From the NCBI GenBank assembly GCA_034766995.1, contig CM068314.1, positions 22,300,126 to 22,364,125 on the forward strand: a stretch of DNA of 64,000 bases, in the 5' to 3' direction. The notes beneath the pieces are model-generated. The model was not told the origin of the DNA, did no database searches, and saw only the letters and a list, made by a program, of their open reading frames with translations. Below are positions 39,125-53,926 of this stretch, in pieces. The position numbers and the translations under genes are program-made. Positions within the stretch are counted from its first letter, which is position 1. Each line of letters begins with the position of its first letter. This stretch comes from Acanthacorydalis orientalis (lineage: Eukaryota; Arthropoda; Insecta; Megaloptera; Corydalidae).

Positions 39125-40929
39125 ATTAAAAAAAAAACTAGGAAAAAACGTAAATACTGTATTTTTCTTATGATGATTTTATGAAGAAAAAAACTTTGTA
39201 CCTTTACATTCGCTGCTATTTTATGGGATTTATTTTTTTAAAACATTGAAGAGAAATATAAAACAAATCAAACTTATAAAAGTCTATGAATAACATTACA
39301 TTAAAGTCTTAAATTATTCTAGTATTGTTAGGTATCTGTGTTATTAAGAATTTTTTTATTGACGTCCGACGCCTGACTTATTATCTTATATTAAAATACA
39401 GACATACACCTTATTTTCGAAATGAAAAGTAAACACTTTATTACATTTCTTTACTATTTGTCAAAGATTTTTTTTAGTACAATAATGTAATACAATCTAT
39501 AAAAAATTTAAAACATTAGCATAACACTTAGTCTTAACTCATCTTGGTCTAATACAATAATAGAAAATAAGTCATATATAACTACCATATTCATTATTAG
39601 GAAAATAAATTCTCTTTTATTTCGAACAAAATATAATCTAATACGTTAATTTTGATGATTTAGTCATTAAAAAAATAAACTTCACGCTAAAACTTTGCCG
39701 AATATTGTTTTTAAATATTGAAATTATTTTCATTAAAGTAATGTCTATACTTCAAGTTTAAATTTAAAAAATGTATAATCGTTTGTAAAAAATAAATATA
39801 CTTACTTTCAGTAATTTATTGATTTCTTCATAAACATAACAGTAGAGCAGTTAATTTATAGCGCACATCGTAATAAATTGTCGTACTTTTCGTACCAGAA
39901 ATAATTTATCTATTTCTCAAGGAGTCCTGCAAAATGATTTAAATATTTTATTTTCTACAGTTGAAAATCCACTCTTGGGGCGAGAAAGGTGTAACATTTT
40001 ACCCCACTATTTTTTTTTGAGTTTTAATCTTTATCTGATTATTCAAGCATTGTAGTATAATAATTTGAGGTTCTAGAGACAATAACTTCTTTATAATAAA
40101 ACTTAACTTCTTCCTGTTTTTTAAAAAAATTATTAACAATAAAACAATGTTTCAAAACATACATTTTTTCTGGTCTTAATAACAATTATAATTTTTGGTA
40201 CTGTCGATAAATTAACTTCCACACATGAATTTTCACATCTTTTCAAATCATAAGACTTTTTCCGATCAAACATGGTAAATAATACATTATTGATTTTTTT
40301 TAATTCTTGATAATCAGAACTTTGATACTAATGCTGATAAACTCAAAGCGCTAAGCTCAAAACATTTTTTTATACTTTAGTACTTTGAGAATGATGACAT
40401 CCAAATTCCTACTAATTATTTATTCAAATAATTCAAGGAATAACAATTTTAACAAAATACCAATAATCAATATTTGAACATTTTTGATTAGAATTTTTTT
40501 AGTTTATGTGTGTGTGAAAGATTACTTTTAATATTTTTGATAACTTATTAACTTTCATTCAACAAGACAAAAATTATTTTATTTAAAAATATTGCATTTC
40601 AAAGACTTATTAAAAACATATTTACTAATTCCGATACTTTTTCTTCCATAACAGTACTATCTAATATAATGATTTATGAAAAAACAATTCCAATTATATA
40701 AAATATTTGATCATTGATATTTTAAATTTTTAACTTTTTTTTTGGTTCAGTATTTTATAAAGTGTTATTTGTATTAATAAATATGATTTTATCAAATGAT
40801 TTATTGAACTAAAATTTATAAAAAATTATAAAATTTATGAAAATAATAATACATTTCTAAAAACAACATCTAAGATTAAAATTCATATTACTTTATGAAA
40901 AGTCATATTTGGAACTGACCAATTTGTAG

Positions 40930-41051
40930 TACATAATAAAAGACAGGCGTTAGTTATCCAACATTTTTGGACCACTTAAAACCACTTAAATTAAAATATA
41001 TATAGATGAATTTGAAGATCATAAACCGCAATTATTTTTCTAGCAACTTAA
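40930..41051 (+). mobile_element. 5'-truncated mariner remnant, copy 4
   Basis: Only the last ~120 bp of the family remain. The region corresponding to LAQKxGVSxPT..LDHLK is present, followed by the shared junction to ATAAACCGCAATTATTTTTC and a degenerate right TIR (TAGCAACTTAA). A TA-containing stretch follows. Orientation is the same as copies 2 and 3. Confidence 0.75.
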
Positions 41052-41181
41052 TATTTATTAACTACGCTCTTAATAACATTTTTTATTAGCAATTAATACT
41101 ATTATATTTTTATAGCTTCATATTTCATACAGGTTCGTTGTTTTACATAACAATTAATTATTTAGTAATGTGGTACATAAA

Positions 41182-41192
41182 TACACACACAT

Positions 41193-41239
<47 letters not shown>
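41182..41239. repeat. (CA)n-(AT)n microsatellite
   Basis: ACACAC units lead into an AT run, the reverse order of most compound tracts in this window. Confidence 0.9.
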
Positions 41240-41240
<1 letters not shown>

Positions 41241-41639
41241 ATTAAGTATTTATTTAAAAAGTTATTTTTACAAACAATAAATTCTCGCCCGGTGAATACA
41301 AGAAGTTCAAGAATAACGAATCAAACGATTCATATTACTGTTTCTAATTTAAAAATAACACGCAAGAAAGTTATGATCCTCTTAAATATAATTATAGTTT
41401 AACTAAAAAGATTTCATTTTTAAAATTATACGTAAGCGAGCGACTATATACACTCATCATCAAATGATATTTCTAACGCGCATTTTTTTAACGACATTCC
41501 AATACAGCACTGTACCAAAATCAAATTCATAATATATAGTTAAAAATATATATAGCTACCTGCTATCCTAAACATTCAATAATTACATACAGAATCGAAC
41601 ACTATTACTATCATTATAATTCTTAGTCAGTACCTCAGC

Positions 41640-41960
41640 ATATAACCCACCAGACAAATTATAACCCGCGTCGATCTTTTGCACCGCGCTGTACAACTAT
41701 AACATGTAATTAGTCAGTGGACAGTAGTTCGATTCCAGACGATAGCAACGACCACAGCATCAATAATATGGTACAGGAACATTAGGACGTCTTGGTATAT
41801 GAACGACAATGACGTTGCAATGTACTTACTGGCTAACTAATACAGGTTGTCTCTGTCAACAGGCGGTCACGCAAATCGAATTTTAAAATAATGACTATGA
41901 TCTCTCGTGTTTTAGACACGCTCGCGACGATTCGTTCACATGATTTTAATCTTAAGGGTT
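41640..41960. promoter_or_regulatory. GC-richer island, candidate regulatory element
   Basis: About 320 bp of mixed composition, with words such as GCACCGCGC, TGACGTTGC and CGCTCGCGACG. It has no open frame of note. It lies about 3 kb downstream of the candidate last exon. Function is inference. Confidence 0.25.
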
Positions 41961-43489
41961 GCTTCTCGTCGTCAGTAAAAATCAATAGAGAATATTGAGG
42001 TTCTCAAGTAAACATTATCGAATATTCTAGTTGCTCAGTGACTTATATTCATTTCTGTTTTTAATTATTATAATATATAACATAAATTAATACAATTCTC
42101 TGTTGAAAAGCAAATTTTCTTTAATTATCTCGAATCATATTTGATGAGATTTATGAAAAGAAACAGATAAAGGATATACTTTTATTAATATTCAGTTAGA
42201 CAAATGTTGAAATTACGTATTAGAATTAATTGTTTAAATCTAATAACAAAAAATTCAATGTGTTTTAATAAAAACCCTAAAAATTATATATATATATATA
42301 TATTCTTAAAAATATAAAAAATTCAAATTTCCAAAACTAGAAATGATAAATAATGTCAAATTTATAAAACAAACTATATTGATAATGAAAGAGTAAATTC
42401 ATATTTTAGAAAAAAGAATTATAATTTTAACAGATAGATTTTAACAACTTTAATAATTAAACCTATTAAAATTTAATCAGGTTTAACTTATATTCTCTTC
42501 TTCTTCTAAAAAGTTTGAATCTGTTCTATAAAAGTTTAAATCTACTCTATATCTATTTTATTCTATATATTATACTATACCCACTTTTCTCGTCACTTTG
42601 TCCGCAGGACTAAGTCCATGGTGATAAGAAATGTGTGCTTTGTCAACTCATAGGTTTCAAATTTAATTCATTAAGTTTCGTTCTAAGGTGTTTTTTATGT
42701 TTTAATATATTATGTTGTAAAAACGAATAAATAGTTTTTTCTTTCTATGTTTCTTTCTATTTTCCTGCCAATTCTGACGGGTTATATACTAGTTTTAAGT
42801 AAATTGGCGATGTAAAAATGACAAAATTGTTAATACTTTTTCAATAAATGACATAAAAACGACATAAAAAAATAAATTTATGTTGTGTTTTGATATTCAT
42901 ATCACAATATGTAACTTAAACTTTTTAACTTGTTTATCATGGAGTTCACTGAAGTATTTTTATTGAAATTCTTACACAATTTCGATCATTTATTTCATAT
43001 TCTTTTACATTTGTTTGATGAAACAGTCACATGTATTATCGACTCTATCGTAAAAAGTACTTACAAGCTATTTATTAAATAAAATTATAATTTTCTGACA
43101 AGGAAAATAAACTTGTTTTTAAAAAACTTAAGTTCGTTAAAAAAATGGAAAAATTAAAAGTATTTTACAATAATTTGAACAAATGTGAACTGATATTCTT
43201 TAAACATTTATAACAAGTTGTCTAATTAGAAAAAAAATAACGTCCTTTACAGTTTTTATATGAAAATGTATAGAACGTAATAAATATTCAATAATCATCT
43301 CGTTAATTAGAAATTTGATAAATTGAAATATTTAATTTATCTTTCATTTTTTGCTTTAGTTACGAAAATATTTCAAATAATCATTAAGGATTGAATGATT
43401 TGTAGTACAAAAATCACAACAATTTATTTATACTTACATTCTTATATTTTTTGTGTTCATTTATTTATTATAATTTGCGTTTTAATTTG

Positions 43490-43491
<2 letters not shown>

Positions 43492-43554
<63 letters not shown>
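43492..43554. repeat. (TA)n microsatellite
   Basis: Pure TA run of about 62 bp. Confidence 0.95.
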
Positions 43555-43556
<2 letters not shown>

Positions 43557-43989
43557 AATGTTTAATGTAGGTAATTTCAAGTTCAAGGTGTGCTATAAAA
43601 CGTCGTCCTGCTAATTTGACTTGATGATAAATTAAATCAATGACTAAAGATATTACTGTGATATCTCTAAAAATCTGAATGGAAGCACCTGTCTCGAATA
43701 TTATTTATAACGACTGCACATATTTTTACCAAATATATAGCAATTAAAATCGTTAGTAAATATATTTTTAATTTCATTCGAGACATTTAATATTGATTCG
43801 ATATTCACGCGAATCGACTGGAAAAAACTCTCATTAGCGACAATGGAATTTCAAAAGTAACAATTCCACAAACTTAATCTACAGATAAATCGCATTCCTA
43901 TACAAAATATTTCAAATAACGTTGTCGAAGTGTATCGTATAGTTAAACGAAACTTACAATTAAAATCTCGTGAGTGAAGTTATGTTACA

Positions 43990-44400
43990 CTGCTCTGAGA
44001 TCAACAGGCAGCAGCCGCCAGCTTGTAGAATGTAATCACACGCTGCCACTGAAAACGTCTCGCGGCTGAATTGCTACCGTTCCTACGTGGCAGCCAATTA
44101 ATACTTTCCGACGAGATAAGAACATCGGCTGTAGCCAGCCTCCTCCGTACCAGAACCAACTGAAAACCCATCCACGGACACCTGATTAAACGGCTCTTTC
44201 CAGTAGCTCGATTTGGCATAGCACTTACAAGAATAGTTAACAGCGGAAACTCGTAAAAACGGGCGTATACGGGGTGTGGACTATCTATACGTATACACTG
44301 ATTACGCGGACTTGCCTAAAAGCGTCATTTATTTTGTCCAAGCAATGAACGTTCTGGTTTAATGCCAACCTACGCATAAACGATTTCGTTCATGTACCAA
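43990..44400. promoter_or_regulatory. Prominent GC-richer island, candidate enhancer
   Basis: About 400 bp clearly distinct from the flanks, with GCAGCAGCCGCC, CGTCTCGCGGC and TACGTGGCAGCC words. AGATAAG at 44114-44120 fits a GATA-factor site, and TAATTA-like and CACCTG-like words (CACCTGATT near 44180) are also present. The 72-codon minus-strand frame (44001-44219) has no domain and no convincing splice sites. It is one of the best candidates here for a conserved non-coding element. Confidence 0.3.
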
Positions 44401-44502
44401 TATTTCTTATGGAACATAACACCTTTTTAGTTTATTTCACATATATGAGGTGTTAAAGAAAATTAATTAACTATAAACAGGCTGAACCAATGTAACATGT
44501 AA

Positions 44503-44504
<2 letters not shown>

Positions 44505-44566
<62 letters not shown>
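44505..44566. repeat. (AT)n microsatellite
   Basis: AT run of about 62 bp. Confidence 0.95.
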
Positions 44567-44568
<2 letters not shown>

Positions 44569-44683
44569 GTTGATTATAAACATATAAATAAAGAAAATAA
44601 TCTTCTGAAACACGTTCTGTAAAAAACTAAGTCAACTAGAGTAAAAAATTGGATTAATTTGAGCAGTAGCAAACAATTAATTG

Positions 44684-44685
<2 letters not shown>

Positions 44686-44736
<51 letters not shown>
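44686..44736. repeat. (AT)n microsatellite
   Basis: AT run of about 51 bp, 120 bp from the previous tract. Confidence 0.95.
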
Positions 44737-44741
<5 letters not shown>

Positions 44742-45328
44742 GGTTTAATCTTCTTATACAATAAAATTCATTAGTGAGATTTTTCGCGAACAAAAGTACA
44801 GGTTTTAATTACTTATGTATAAAAATTAAAATCTATTAAGCACTCTTCTAAAACATAAATCAATTTAGATTTTTCAAAAACAAATACTCAATTTTTTCTC
44901 ATAGAAATCAATATGTAAATTTAATTAAATATATTTTAATAAGTTTCGATAATAAATGAAATATTTTCTGCTTTAAGAAAGAGGAAGTATATATGAAAAA
45001 GATGTGGTAATTATTTATTTTTAACATATCTAGAAATAACAATAAGCACATATTAAAAATTATTTTATTGCGTAATAAACTTATATAATATATAAAATGT
45101 AACTCAACAAGGGTTAATCTTAAGTATGAATTTTACTTTCATAAATAAATATAAATTCGGAAAAATTCTAAATTTCTTCAATATTTACTTATATTTAAAC
45201 ACTGTACAGAAAAATTATGTCCTAAAAAGCAAAGTAAGTTTGTTTTTATTTAACATCAGTTAATAAAAATTATTAAAAAAATACATCTTATAATTCATTT
45301 ATTATACTATAAAATCTGACAGATTTAA

Positions 45329-45334
<6 letters not shown>

Positions 45335-45386
<52 letters not shown>

Positions 45387-45387
45387 C
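45335..45387. repeat. (AT)n microsatellite
   Basis: AT run with one CAT interruption, about 53 bp. Confidence 0.95.
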
Positions 45388-45949
45388 ATATCATATAATA
45401 CTCTGTGACTTTCCATAGCTTCATTTAATTTGTTCAGCAAATTATTTATCTTAAATATTTATAAACATAACTGATATATTCTGCCATCCGAGAAATACTT
45501 TTAACCTGACAAATTTGTAATCAATATATTTAAATTAATTGTTCCATAGTATATGTAATTAATATAGGTATATCTTCTTTTATATATTTTCGAATCAAAA
45601 ATTTCATATTTAATTTTTTATCAAATTGATTAATAATAGCGTTTTTTATTTTCAAATCTTTTTATTGTAAAAAATATGATTTCCTTACAGATTTCAACTA
45701 ATAAATGAATATAATATATTTTTAATACACTGAAGAAAAGTAATGATTTAATGTGGGTTTAAATTCAGATCAATTCCAGGCATAAGAACTCAATCTTTAT
45801 TAAGAAAACGATTACCTTTAACACTGAATGAATTTTAATATCAACAGTGTTTCAAATAGATTAACTTAAAATTTATATTTTGTTTCATCAGAAATTCTGA
45901 TAACATATTATTATTTTTGTAAATTTACATTTTATAATAATTTAGTTAA

Positions 45950-45981
<32 letters not shown>

Positions 45982-47043
45982 ATGTAATAAATTTCACATT
46001 TTTTCCATATAGAATGTATCATAATTCAATAGCAATTTATGTTTATTTAATAATCATCATTTACTTAGAAACCTCATCAAATAGTAATAATAGTACATTA
46101 TGACATGATTGTTTGAAAATAAGTGTGCATTTAATGGATTCAAAAGAATAAATCGATGTTTAATTTCTGTTCTAATCTAAGTGATCATCATTTTAATATT
46201 AAATCGTATGAATCATACAAGACAAACTAACAAAATATAGTCGAGACATAATTTGAGATAAAATAAATAAATAATTAATATGTCATAATAATTTTATAAT
46301 TTCATAATTATCTTCTTCTATACAAAATAATATGAATTAAAATTAACCTCCAATGATTCAACCTTGCTTTAATACAGAAGATACTTAACATCTGTGTGTC
46401 AAGATCTAGTTCATTAAAAAGTAATAATAATTATACTGTATATTGTTTTTAGTTTACTGCTATCATTTCTCACTTATATATAATTCACCAATTATTTGGT
46501 ACTTTTTGTATTATTATTACTATCAGTGTATTTATTGTAATTTTACGTAACTTTTTCTATGTGTGTTTAGTATTTGACGTATATTAAGATTGCATTTTAA
46601 ATCAGGAATAATTGTGTTTTTTTGTTGTTCTCGTAACCAAAATATACTATATCATCATACGATGGATACACAACTTTTTTCGAAAAAAAAACAACATTAT
46701 AATTTAAAATAATTTGTTTTCATGTTATGAGATAATTTAATCAACAAAACGTTGCCGGATTTTAAGCACGTTAGATATAATTGGGATTCGAATTCCTATA
46801 AAACCATAGTCTTTTTAATGAAAATACAAGTAAAACTATTAAACGCAATTATTTATATTAAGAATAACCTGTGTATACACCAGGTTTGTTTTTATATTTT
46901 ATATAACACTATATGTTTACTTTTATATAAAACTATAATATAAAATTTTCTCTGCATCAAACACAGACAATAATATTATAAAAACTTCAAAAAATTATAA
47001 ACGAAATTCTACACGATAATAATAATACTTTATGAAATTAAAT

Positions 47044-47052
47044 ATCTATCTA

Positions 47053-47099
<47 letters not shown>
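47044..47099. repeat. (CTAT)n-(AT)n microsatellite
   Basis: CTAT units leading into AT. It ends 18 bp before mariner copy 3. Confidence 0.95.
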
Positions 47100-47104
<5 letters not shown>

Positions 47105-47116
47105 TATTTACAAATA

Positions 47117-47681
47117 CTAGGTTTCTAGGAAATTAATTGCTATTTTTGTTTTTTGAATTCAAACTTAATTTTTTTTCAATGAAAGTGTCATTTCATCGTG
47201 TTCATATTAATATCATTTTAAAGTGCTTTTTTTCTCTGTATTTTGGTAACATCGATTTTGATTTTATTATTAACTTTACTTCAAATTGAATTATTGAATT
47301 GAAGATGGAAAAGAAGCAAATAAGAGAATTTTTCTTGTATGAGTTCAAAACGGATGGTAAAGCAACAGAAACTGTTCGTAATCTAAACGATGTTTTTGGT
47401 GTGAGTACTGTTAGAGAACGTACGGTGCAATAATGGTTCCAAAAATTTCGTGCTGGAGACGAGTATTTTGAAGATAAAAGACGTCGCGGGCATCCTTCTT
47501 CAGTTCATAACGACCCACTGAAGGCGTTAGTTGAATCAGAACCTCGAACAACAATTCAATAGCTTGCACAAAAGTTAAGCGTTAGATATCCAACAGCTCT
47601 GGACCGCATAAAATCACTTAAATTAAAAAATGTATATGAATTTGAATACCATAAACCGCAATTATTTTTCTACCAATCTGT
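47117..47681 (+). mobile_element. Deleted mariner (cecropia/Hsmar1-like), MITE-like copy 3
   Basis: The left end CTAGGTTTCTAGG follows TA at 47115-47116. The right end CTACCAATCTG is degenerate, and no TA duplication survives there. About 190 bp of leader precede an intact ATG at 47305. The same internal deletion as in the other copies joins the end of the DNA-binding region to the 3' TIR. Length is 565 bp. Confidence 0.88.
47305..47680 (+). pseudogene. Mariner transposase N-terminal fragment with two stops
   Basis: From the ATG the frame reads MEKKQIREFFLYEFKTDGKA, the typical start of cecropia/Hsmar1-type mariner transposases. It continues through ERTVQ, stop, WFQKFRAGDE, then EPRTTIQ, stop, LAQKLSVRYPT. 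These are the two helix-turn-helix units. Apart from the two stops (TAA in the ERTVQxWF helix, TAG before LAQK) the frame is unbroken to the TIR. The catalytic DDD domain is deleted. Confidence 0.88.
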
Positions 47682-49018
47682 TCGTAAATATAAAAATGTT
47701 ATTTATTATTCTATTAATTTAATTCTTTTCCTTTTTTATTAACAATCATTAACAACTGATTCATTTAATCGTTATATATAATGTTGACAGGAATGGAAAA
47801 TAACGGAGTGAGTTATATCGAAAGTACAAGAAAAATAATATATTTTAATCAATAACTTGTACTGTCTTGTCAATAGTTTCTATTGTTTATTTTATAATAT
47901 CGTTTTTAAATTTTTTTTTATGTTCTCCTACTTTAATCATAGGTAATACAAAGAATAGTGTACTTTTTGTCATCAAAAATTTTGAAATATTAGGAAAATT
48001 AAATACGAGTGTGCTTTATAAATGCGCTTTTTATAATAACAAATATCAAAATGTGTATAAATCTGAAATCAAATTCAATAATAATGTATATTCCTTTATA
48101 AATATATAAAAAAATTAAAACGTGTAAAAATTAAATATACATATATCTATTTATTTTATGGAATAAAAGTAATAGTTTGTTCATATATTATTTTTTAATT
48201 TATTTTTGTATAATGTATTAATTGATACTTATTACTGTCAACTAATATATAACTGTAGAATTATACAAACCTCACTAAAAGTTTTAATTAAAATAGTAGT
48301 AGGTTCACATCTGAATAACAAAATAGCTATTCAATAATTTCTTTTCCAGTTAAATTCCATATATATCAGTTCGCTCATGTTCATTTCACCATCAATTTTA
48401 TTCAAAAATTCATGTAATTAATGTACTATAAAATAAATCATATAATTTATTTTATTATGCAAAAAAAATACAAATTATAACTGTATAATCTGAGGTGCTG
48501 ATATCCCATCGGAATCATGGACACATTTTTAAGAAACCATAACGTATGATTTAATATCTTACTATTATTAATTATAAGATTCGAATTCATATAGTTTGGC
48601 TATGAAAGTATTCTTGAATTTTCAAAAGTAAATTTTAAAACAGAAAACAGTACTGTGTTAGAACATGTATTATTAAAAAAAATGTCTTTTCTATTTTATA
48701 CACAATTTACAATGTTTCACATTTTATTTTCCTCGATTTTAATCTCTTACCCATTCATATTGATTCTGTTTTATTTTCTTAGAATTCAATTATATACCAT
48801 CTCAAAATTTAATTACGTTTAATAATAAAAACTCAATAATAAATAGATTAGTACTTTTCTTTTATTTTACATATTATTATTATAAATTGATATAAACTGA
48901 TTAAAAATTAATTACAGAAAAATCATAAATAATAACAAAGATTTGAAAACTGCTGAATAACATTGTTGATTGCCTCAGACACATTTTAATTACTGTAATT
49001 AAAAATAAATACATGCAT

Positions 49019-49028
49019 TATATATACA

Positions 49029-49085
<57 letters not shown>

Positions 49086-49095
49086 TTATATATAC
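49019..49095. repeat. (TA)n-(TTTATA)n microsatellite
   Basis: TA run followed by three TTTATA-like units. Confidence 0.9.
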
Positions 49096-49215
49096 ACTAA
49101 AATAAATTATGTATTGTAATCATTGATTTCAAAACGAATGTTTAACATGTTTTAAGATTTTTTCGATTCTCATTTACTTGATAGATATTTGTGTCTATAT
49201 CTATCTATCTGTCCA

Positions 49216-49221
49216 TTTATA

Positions 49222-49262
<41 letters not shown>
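49216..49262. repeat. (TA)n microsatellite
   Basis: TATC/TATCTG units precede a TA run. Confidence 0.9.
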
Positions 49263-49264
<2 letters not shown>

Positions 49265-49739
49265 TGAAAAAGATCTCAGATAAATTACATTTGGTTTGCA
49301 TCTGCCAGGTGTTTAATATATAGCTTAGCAACTAATTACTGAATAAGTATCCCAACAACCACGCATATCTATAGTAATAGCTAAAGATCAATTATATTTC
49401 GATCAATGGTTTCTAAACTTGATTTCGTGTTATCTGTTTTTTATCATTTGAAAATGAAATCGTGAGTTGTTTCAGGTAATCACGGAAGATACACAAAATG
49501 AAATATTATAATTATGTGAATTCTTGTTATATTTTTTATATTGTTATACGACTGCAAACGTTTATTAAGTGTAATAATCGACATTTATATCCATATGCAG
49601 CAATAAATATTAATGGTTATACGTTATTCTCTATTTATTTTTTTTTTGTTGAAGGTTAATTTAATGATTTCAGTATGTTAATATTTCATATTTATTTACA
49701 ATTGTTTATTTATTAGTTTTATTTTAAATATGTACAAAT

Positions 49740-49743
49740 TATA

Positions 49744-49805
<62 letters not shown>
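49740..49805. repeat. (AT)n microsatellite
   Basis: AT run with one ACAT interruption, about 65 bp. Confidence 0.95.
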
Positions 49806-49807
<2 letters not shown>

Positions 49808-50768
49808 CAATTTTAATTGTCTAGTGAAGAAATTAAATACATTTTACTGAACCTACATATAAATTATTCATTATACAATCTTTTTTAAACCTTCCAGAAA
49901 TAAAGTCTGTTTCTAAAAAATTATTCAGAGTGTAAATAGAAAATTTGTAAATATTTGTTCCAATTTTTAGATAACAGATTTCTAAAAATATAAAAATAGA
50001 TTGAGTTGGTATCAATCGAATGAGATCTGAATTAATTAAAGATCTAATTTAACCTATAAGTTGCAGTAAATCCATCACTGAACTATTCATTAGTAAAAGT
50101 CAAATATAAAATAATGTTATGGTAATGTCTGATGTCACTGGTAAATTTATCGAAATCGATAAGCGTTCAAATTGAAGTTATTAACATTCGATGTAATAAA
50201 TTTTCTGACGATAATTGGAGATACGCCTGTATGATCGAAAATTGTCTGCAAAAATATGTTAAACATATATTGTCTTTCTATTGCATCTACAACTGTATAA
50301 ACTCGTAATATTATCATAAATTATCCTTAGTGTAATATAATTACATTTAATTGTTTTTTAATGTATATTTTCTAGAAAAGCAAGCTGGATTAAGGACTTT
50401 CGTATTTTTATTTTATTTATTTTATCAAAGTAAAATATATGGAAAACATTTTAAAGCAAATAATTCTTAAATAACACTAGCTCTTTCAAAATATAAAGCT
50501 TTAACATTGACTTTCTGACATACAGTATCTAAACTAAAAGGTATAGGTTTTATTTAACATATTGAATGATACTCTCGAATCCAACTCCGACTTTGATACT
50601 TGTCTGTTCAGAGAATTTCTTTGTTATATGTTAATAACACAAAATGTACAGTCATCTATATGTAATATTTTAAATTACATATAGAATAATTTTCAATTTT
50701 TCATTTGCACATATATTATTATACGATTTTATGACTGCAAATTTATTTGTCTTACCTACTAATCATTT

Positions 50769-50876
<108 letters not shown>

Positions 50877-52217
50877 ACTATAAACAGATATTGTTCTTTT
50901 TTCTATTGAACTTATAATAAACAACCAATAAATTGATTGATAATAAAAGATAAATTGAATTTTTGATAAATTTAATTATTTTTATTTCAATAATTTCAAT
51001 CAATTGTTTACTTTAGTTCTAGACATTTTCAAAAAAATTTAATGAAAATATATTCTGTAAAACATAAAAATATTATACAATAATTGACAAGTATTTTCTT
51101 TCAGTATTATCTTTTTGAACATGAGAAAACGAGCAACGAATCTTTTTTAAAAAGCAAATTTTTTCTAGAAAATAGTTTACAACTATAACCAAAATTTTAT
51201 GGAATAATTTAAATGTGTTTACAAATTTCTCATGCTTGGTAAGACATAGAGAACCGGTCCATGAGTTTGCAATTTGATATAAATATAAATTATCATTTAA
51301 ATTCAGAGAAAACGTCAAATATAATCAAAATCTTATGTTTAAAAGTTATTTTATCGTTTTTTAAGATGTCGCATTAAAACACTAAAACAACAAATTAATA
51401 GTTTCATTGATTAGAATTTTAATAATGCTCAAGTAGTTCACATTTTTAATCAACATATTTTAGAGTAAAAAGCTTTCAGGTTCATAATTATTATGGCATA
51501 TTTCTTTTTAATTATTACACATATCTGAGACATTTACATTGAAGTCAAATAGTTTTTGAAATGCAACTGAATTTTCTGAATTGAATTATCAATTACATAT
51601 TCTAATTATATATGCGAAGTTCTAAAGTATGATATTATTCTATTACAAACGATGGAACTTTTTTACTGCTGGTAATTTTTAATAATCGAAGCAATTATTT
51701 ATCAATACATAAAACAACATGAAATTGCAATTAACTGATTATTAAATGTCAGTTATGAATAATTAATTGAAAAGCAATATTCATTATTAATTAATATCGA
51801 TTTGTAAAAAAACTCACAAAGATAACATGTCATGTAAAGGCTTCACATGAATATGACAGGATTTCTTTATTGAATGCAATTTAATAATTCTAGATTTAAC
51901 CGTAGTTTACTTTCAGGAGATGCATTTCTTCAGTAAGAAAAGCGAATACTGTATATAAATTTCTATATCTATTACATCACTAACCATTCACTATTGGATA
52001 AAGAATTTTTCAAAATCATTTAGTTTTAACGATCAAATAAATATCTTCTCTACATATTTTTCCATAATGATTCAAATAACTTTGTCTCACTTATTTATTG
52101 GCTTCTTTCTATACCTTTTTAATATTAATTTTTTTACACTCTGTAATTTTATTTATCTTTTTATTTTCACTTATAGAGAATTAAAAAATATGAAAATATA
52201 CCATGTACTTGTATGCA

Positions 52218-52221
<4 letters not shown>

Positions 52222-52264
<43 letters not shown>
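52222..52264. repeat. (TA)n microsatellite
   Basis: TA run of about 43 bp. Confidence 0.95.
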
Positions 52265-52269
<5 letters not shown>

Positions 52270-52559
52270 GATTATTTTTTTGTTTAATAATATATGTTTT
52301 TATTTTAAAATTTGAATTTTTTGAACTGACACATTTTCTTATTGTAATTCTCAGTAAATTCAACTAATGTTTAATGCAAATGATTAAATTGAGTTGAAAG
52401 ATAAAGCGTGATTCTAAAAAATTGTTTCATATATAGGTGAGTATTGTTTATGAATATTTTTAAGTGCGGCATAACATGACCTCTTCGAAGAAATTAATAA
52501 CCAAACGTATTTAATAATCTATTCTGAGATAGATGTGTTATTAATGAATGAGTATATGA

Positions 52560-52840
52560 CGAAACAATAACGAATGCTGTTAAGTGCAGACGAGGTGAGT
52601 CGTCTAAGACAATATTAAAAAGTTATCAGAGAACAGTAGTGGAAAAATCACAGTGGGGGCTGTCAGAGTAATAATTTTATAATGTGTTAGATTTAATTTT
52701 TGGTTTTAATTTATGATCGTGTACGTTGGAACGGCAACCAATCGAGTAGGCGCTGACATAGCTTTTATGAGATTCGGTATTGTTTGGAGACTGCGTAAAC
52801 ACGTTGAGATTATATCTCAATCTATAACATTGTGAGTCGG
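52560..52840. promoter_or_regulatory. GC-richer island, candidate regulatory element
   Basis: Mixed-composition stretch with GACGAGGTGAGTCGTC, CAGTGGGGGCTGTC and CGAGTAGGCGCTGAC words. It has no open frame of note and no clear gene nearby. Confidence 0.2.
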
Positions 52841-53862
52841 AATTGTTAATTTGAAAATTATGCTAATGAAATATTTATGTTACGACTGTTTTTTTCTGTA
52901 CCATTGAATCATGTGCGTGTTTATTCAGTAGCTGTGCTTTATTAAATCTTTATCGACAGAACAGAGTTAAATTAGAAAAGAGCATTTGTTAAATTGAATT
53001 TTTAATAAAAACATTCATGTTTTTAATAATCTTTTTATTTTCAGAACATCGCGCATATCATTGATTAAAATTGATTATTAGAATTTCGAGAAGTACGATC
53101 TTATAAAATCTTTTAAAAATATAATCCAGATTTCACGAAATAGTCCAAAATGAAACATTTTTTTATTATATTATTTCAATGAAGTGAATGATGAGCTCTG
53201 GGGAAATGTGATTTTATATATGGTTATAGAATTTTATTGACTTAAACTAACAACTTATGTTTATAAAATTCATGAAGGTGTATATTTTTTCCAGAAACTA
53301 TCTCATTAATTCTGTATTTATCACTACTTTAAAGAGTATTAAAAATTTAGAAATATAAAAACCTGAATTTCAAACTTAAATATGTATATATAAAATGAGT
53401 CAAAAAATAACTTTAAATTTCATTTTATTCTTATACAGTACATTAAATAAATATCTTTTCCAATAAATTCTAAATGTATTTAGAACAAAAAATAATATAT
53501 TAGCCAAATAAATAAATTTAAATATATTAATTAAGAGCAATTACGAAATTATTGAATCGTTGTAAAGTATAAAAAATATAATGTGATTGAATGTAATTTT
53601 TCAAAACAAACTTTTAAACTCATAGATATTACACCATAAGTATAAAGTCCATTAATAACATTTCAAATAAACTCGCTCATTTTTTATTTGAGTAAGTGAA
53701 ATATTCGATCAGTTTCTTTTTCAATTATATTATGTATTGCCAAATATAATTCACACTTATAATACAAGAATCAGTAAGTTCTTGTGTTAATCATTCAAAT
53801 ACGTTCGTTAGTTCTTTTCCAAATTAAAGAGATCAATGTAGGATTTATTGTTACTATGAATA

Positions 53863-53866
<4 letters not shown>

Positions 53867-53925
<59 letters not shown>
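53867..53925. repeat. (TA)n microsatellite
   Basis: TA run of about 59 bp. Confidence 0.95.

Positions 53926-53926
<1 letters not shown>

Noticed and set aside
44001..44219. Minus-strand 72-codon ORF as a gene
   Set aside because: No domain, no supporting splice signals; better explained as a GC-richer non-coding island.
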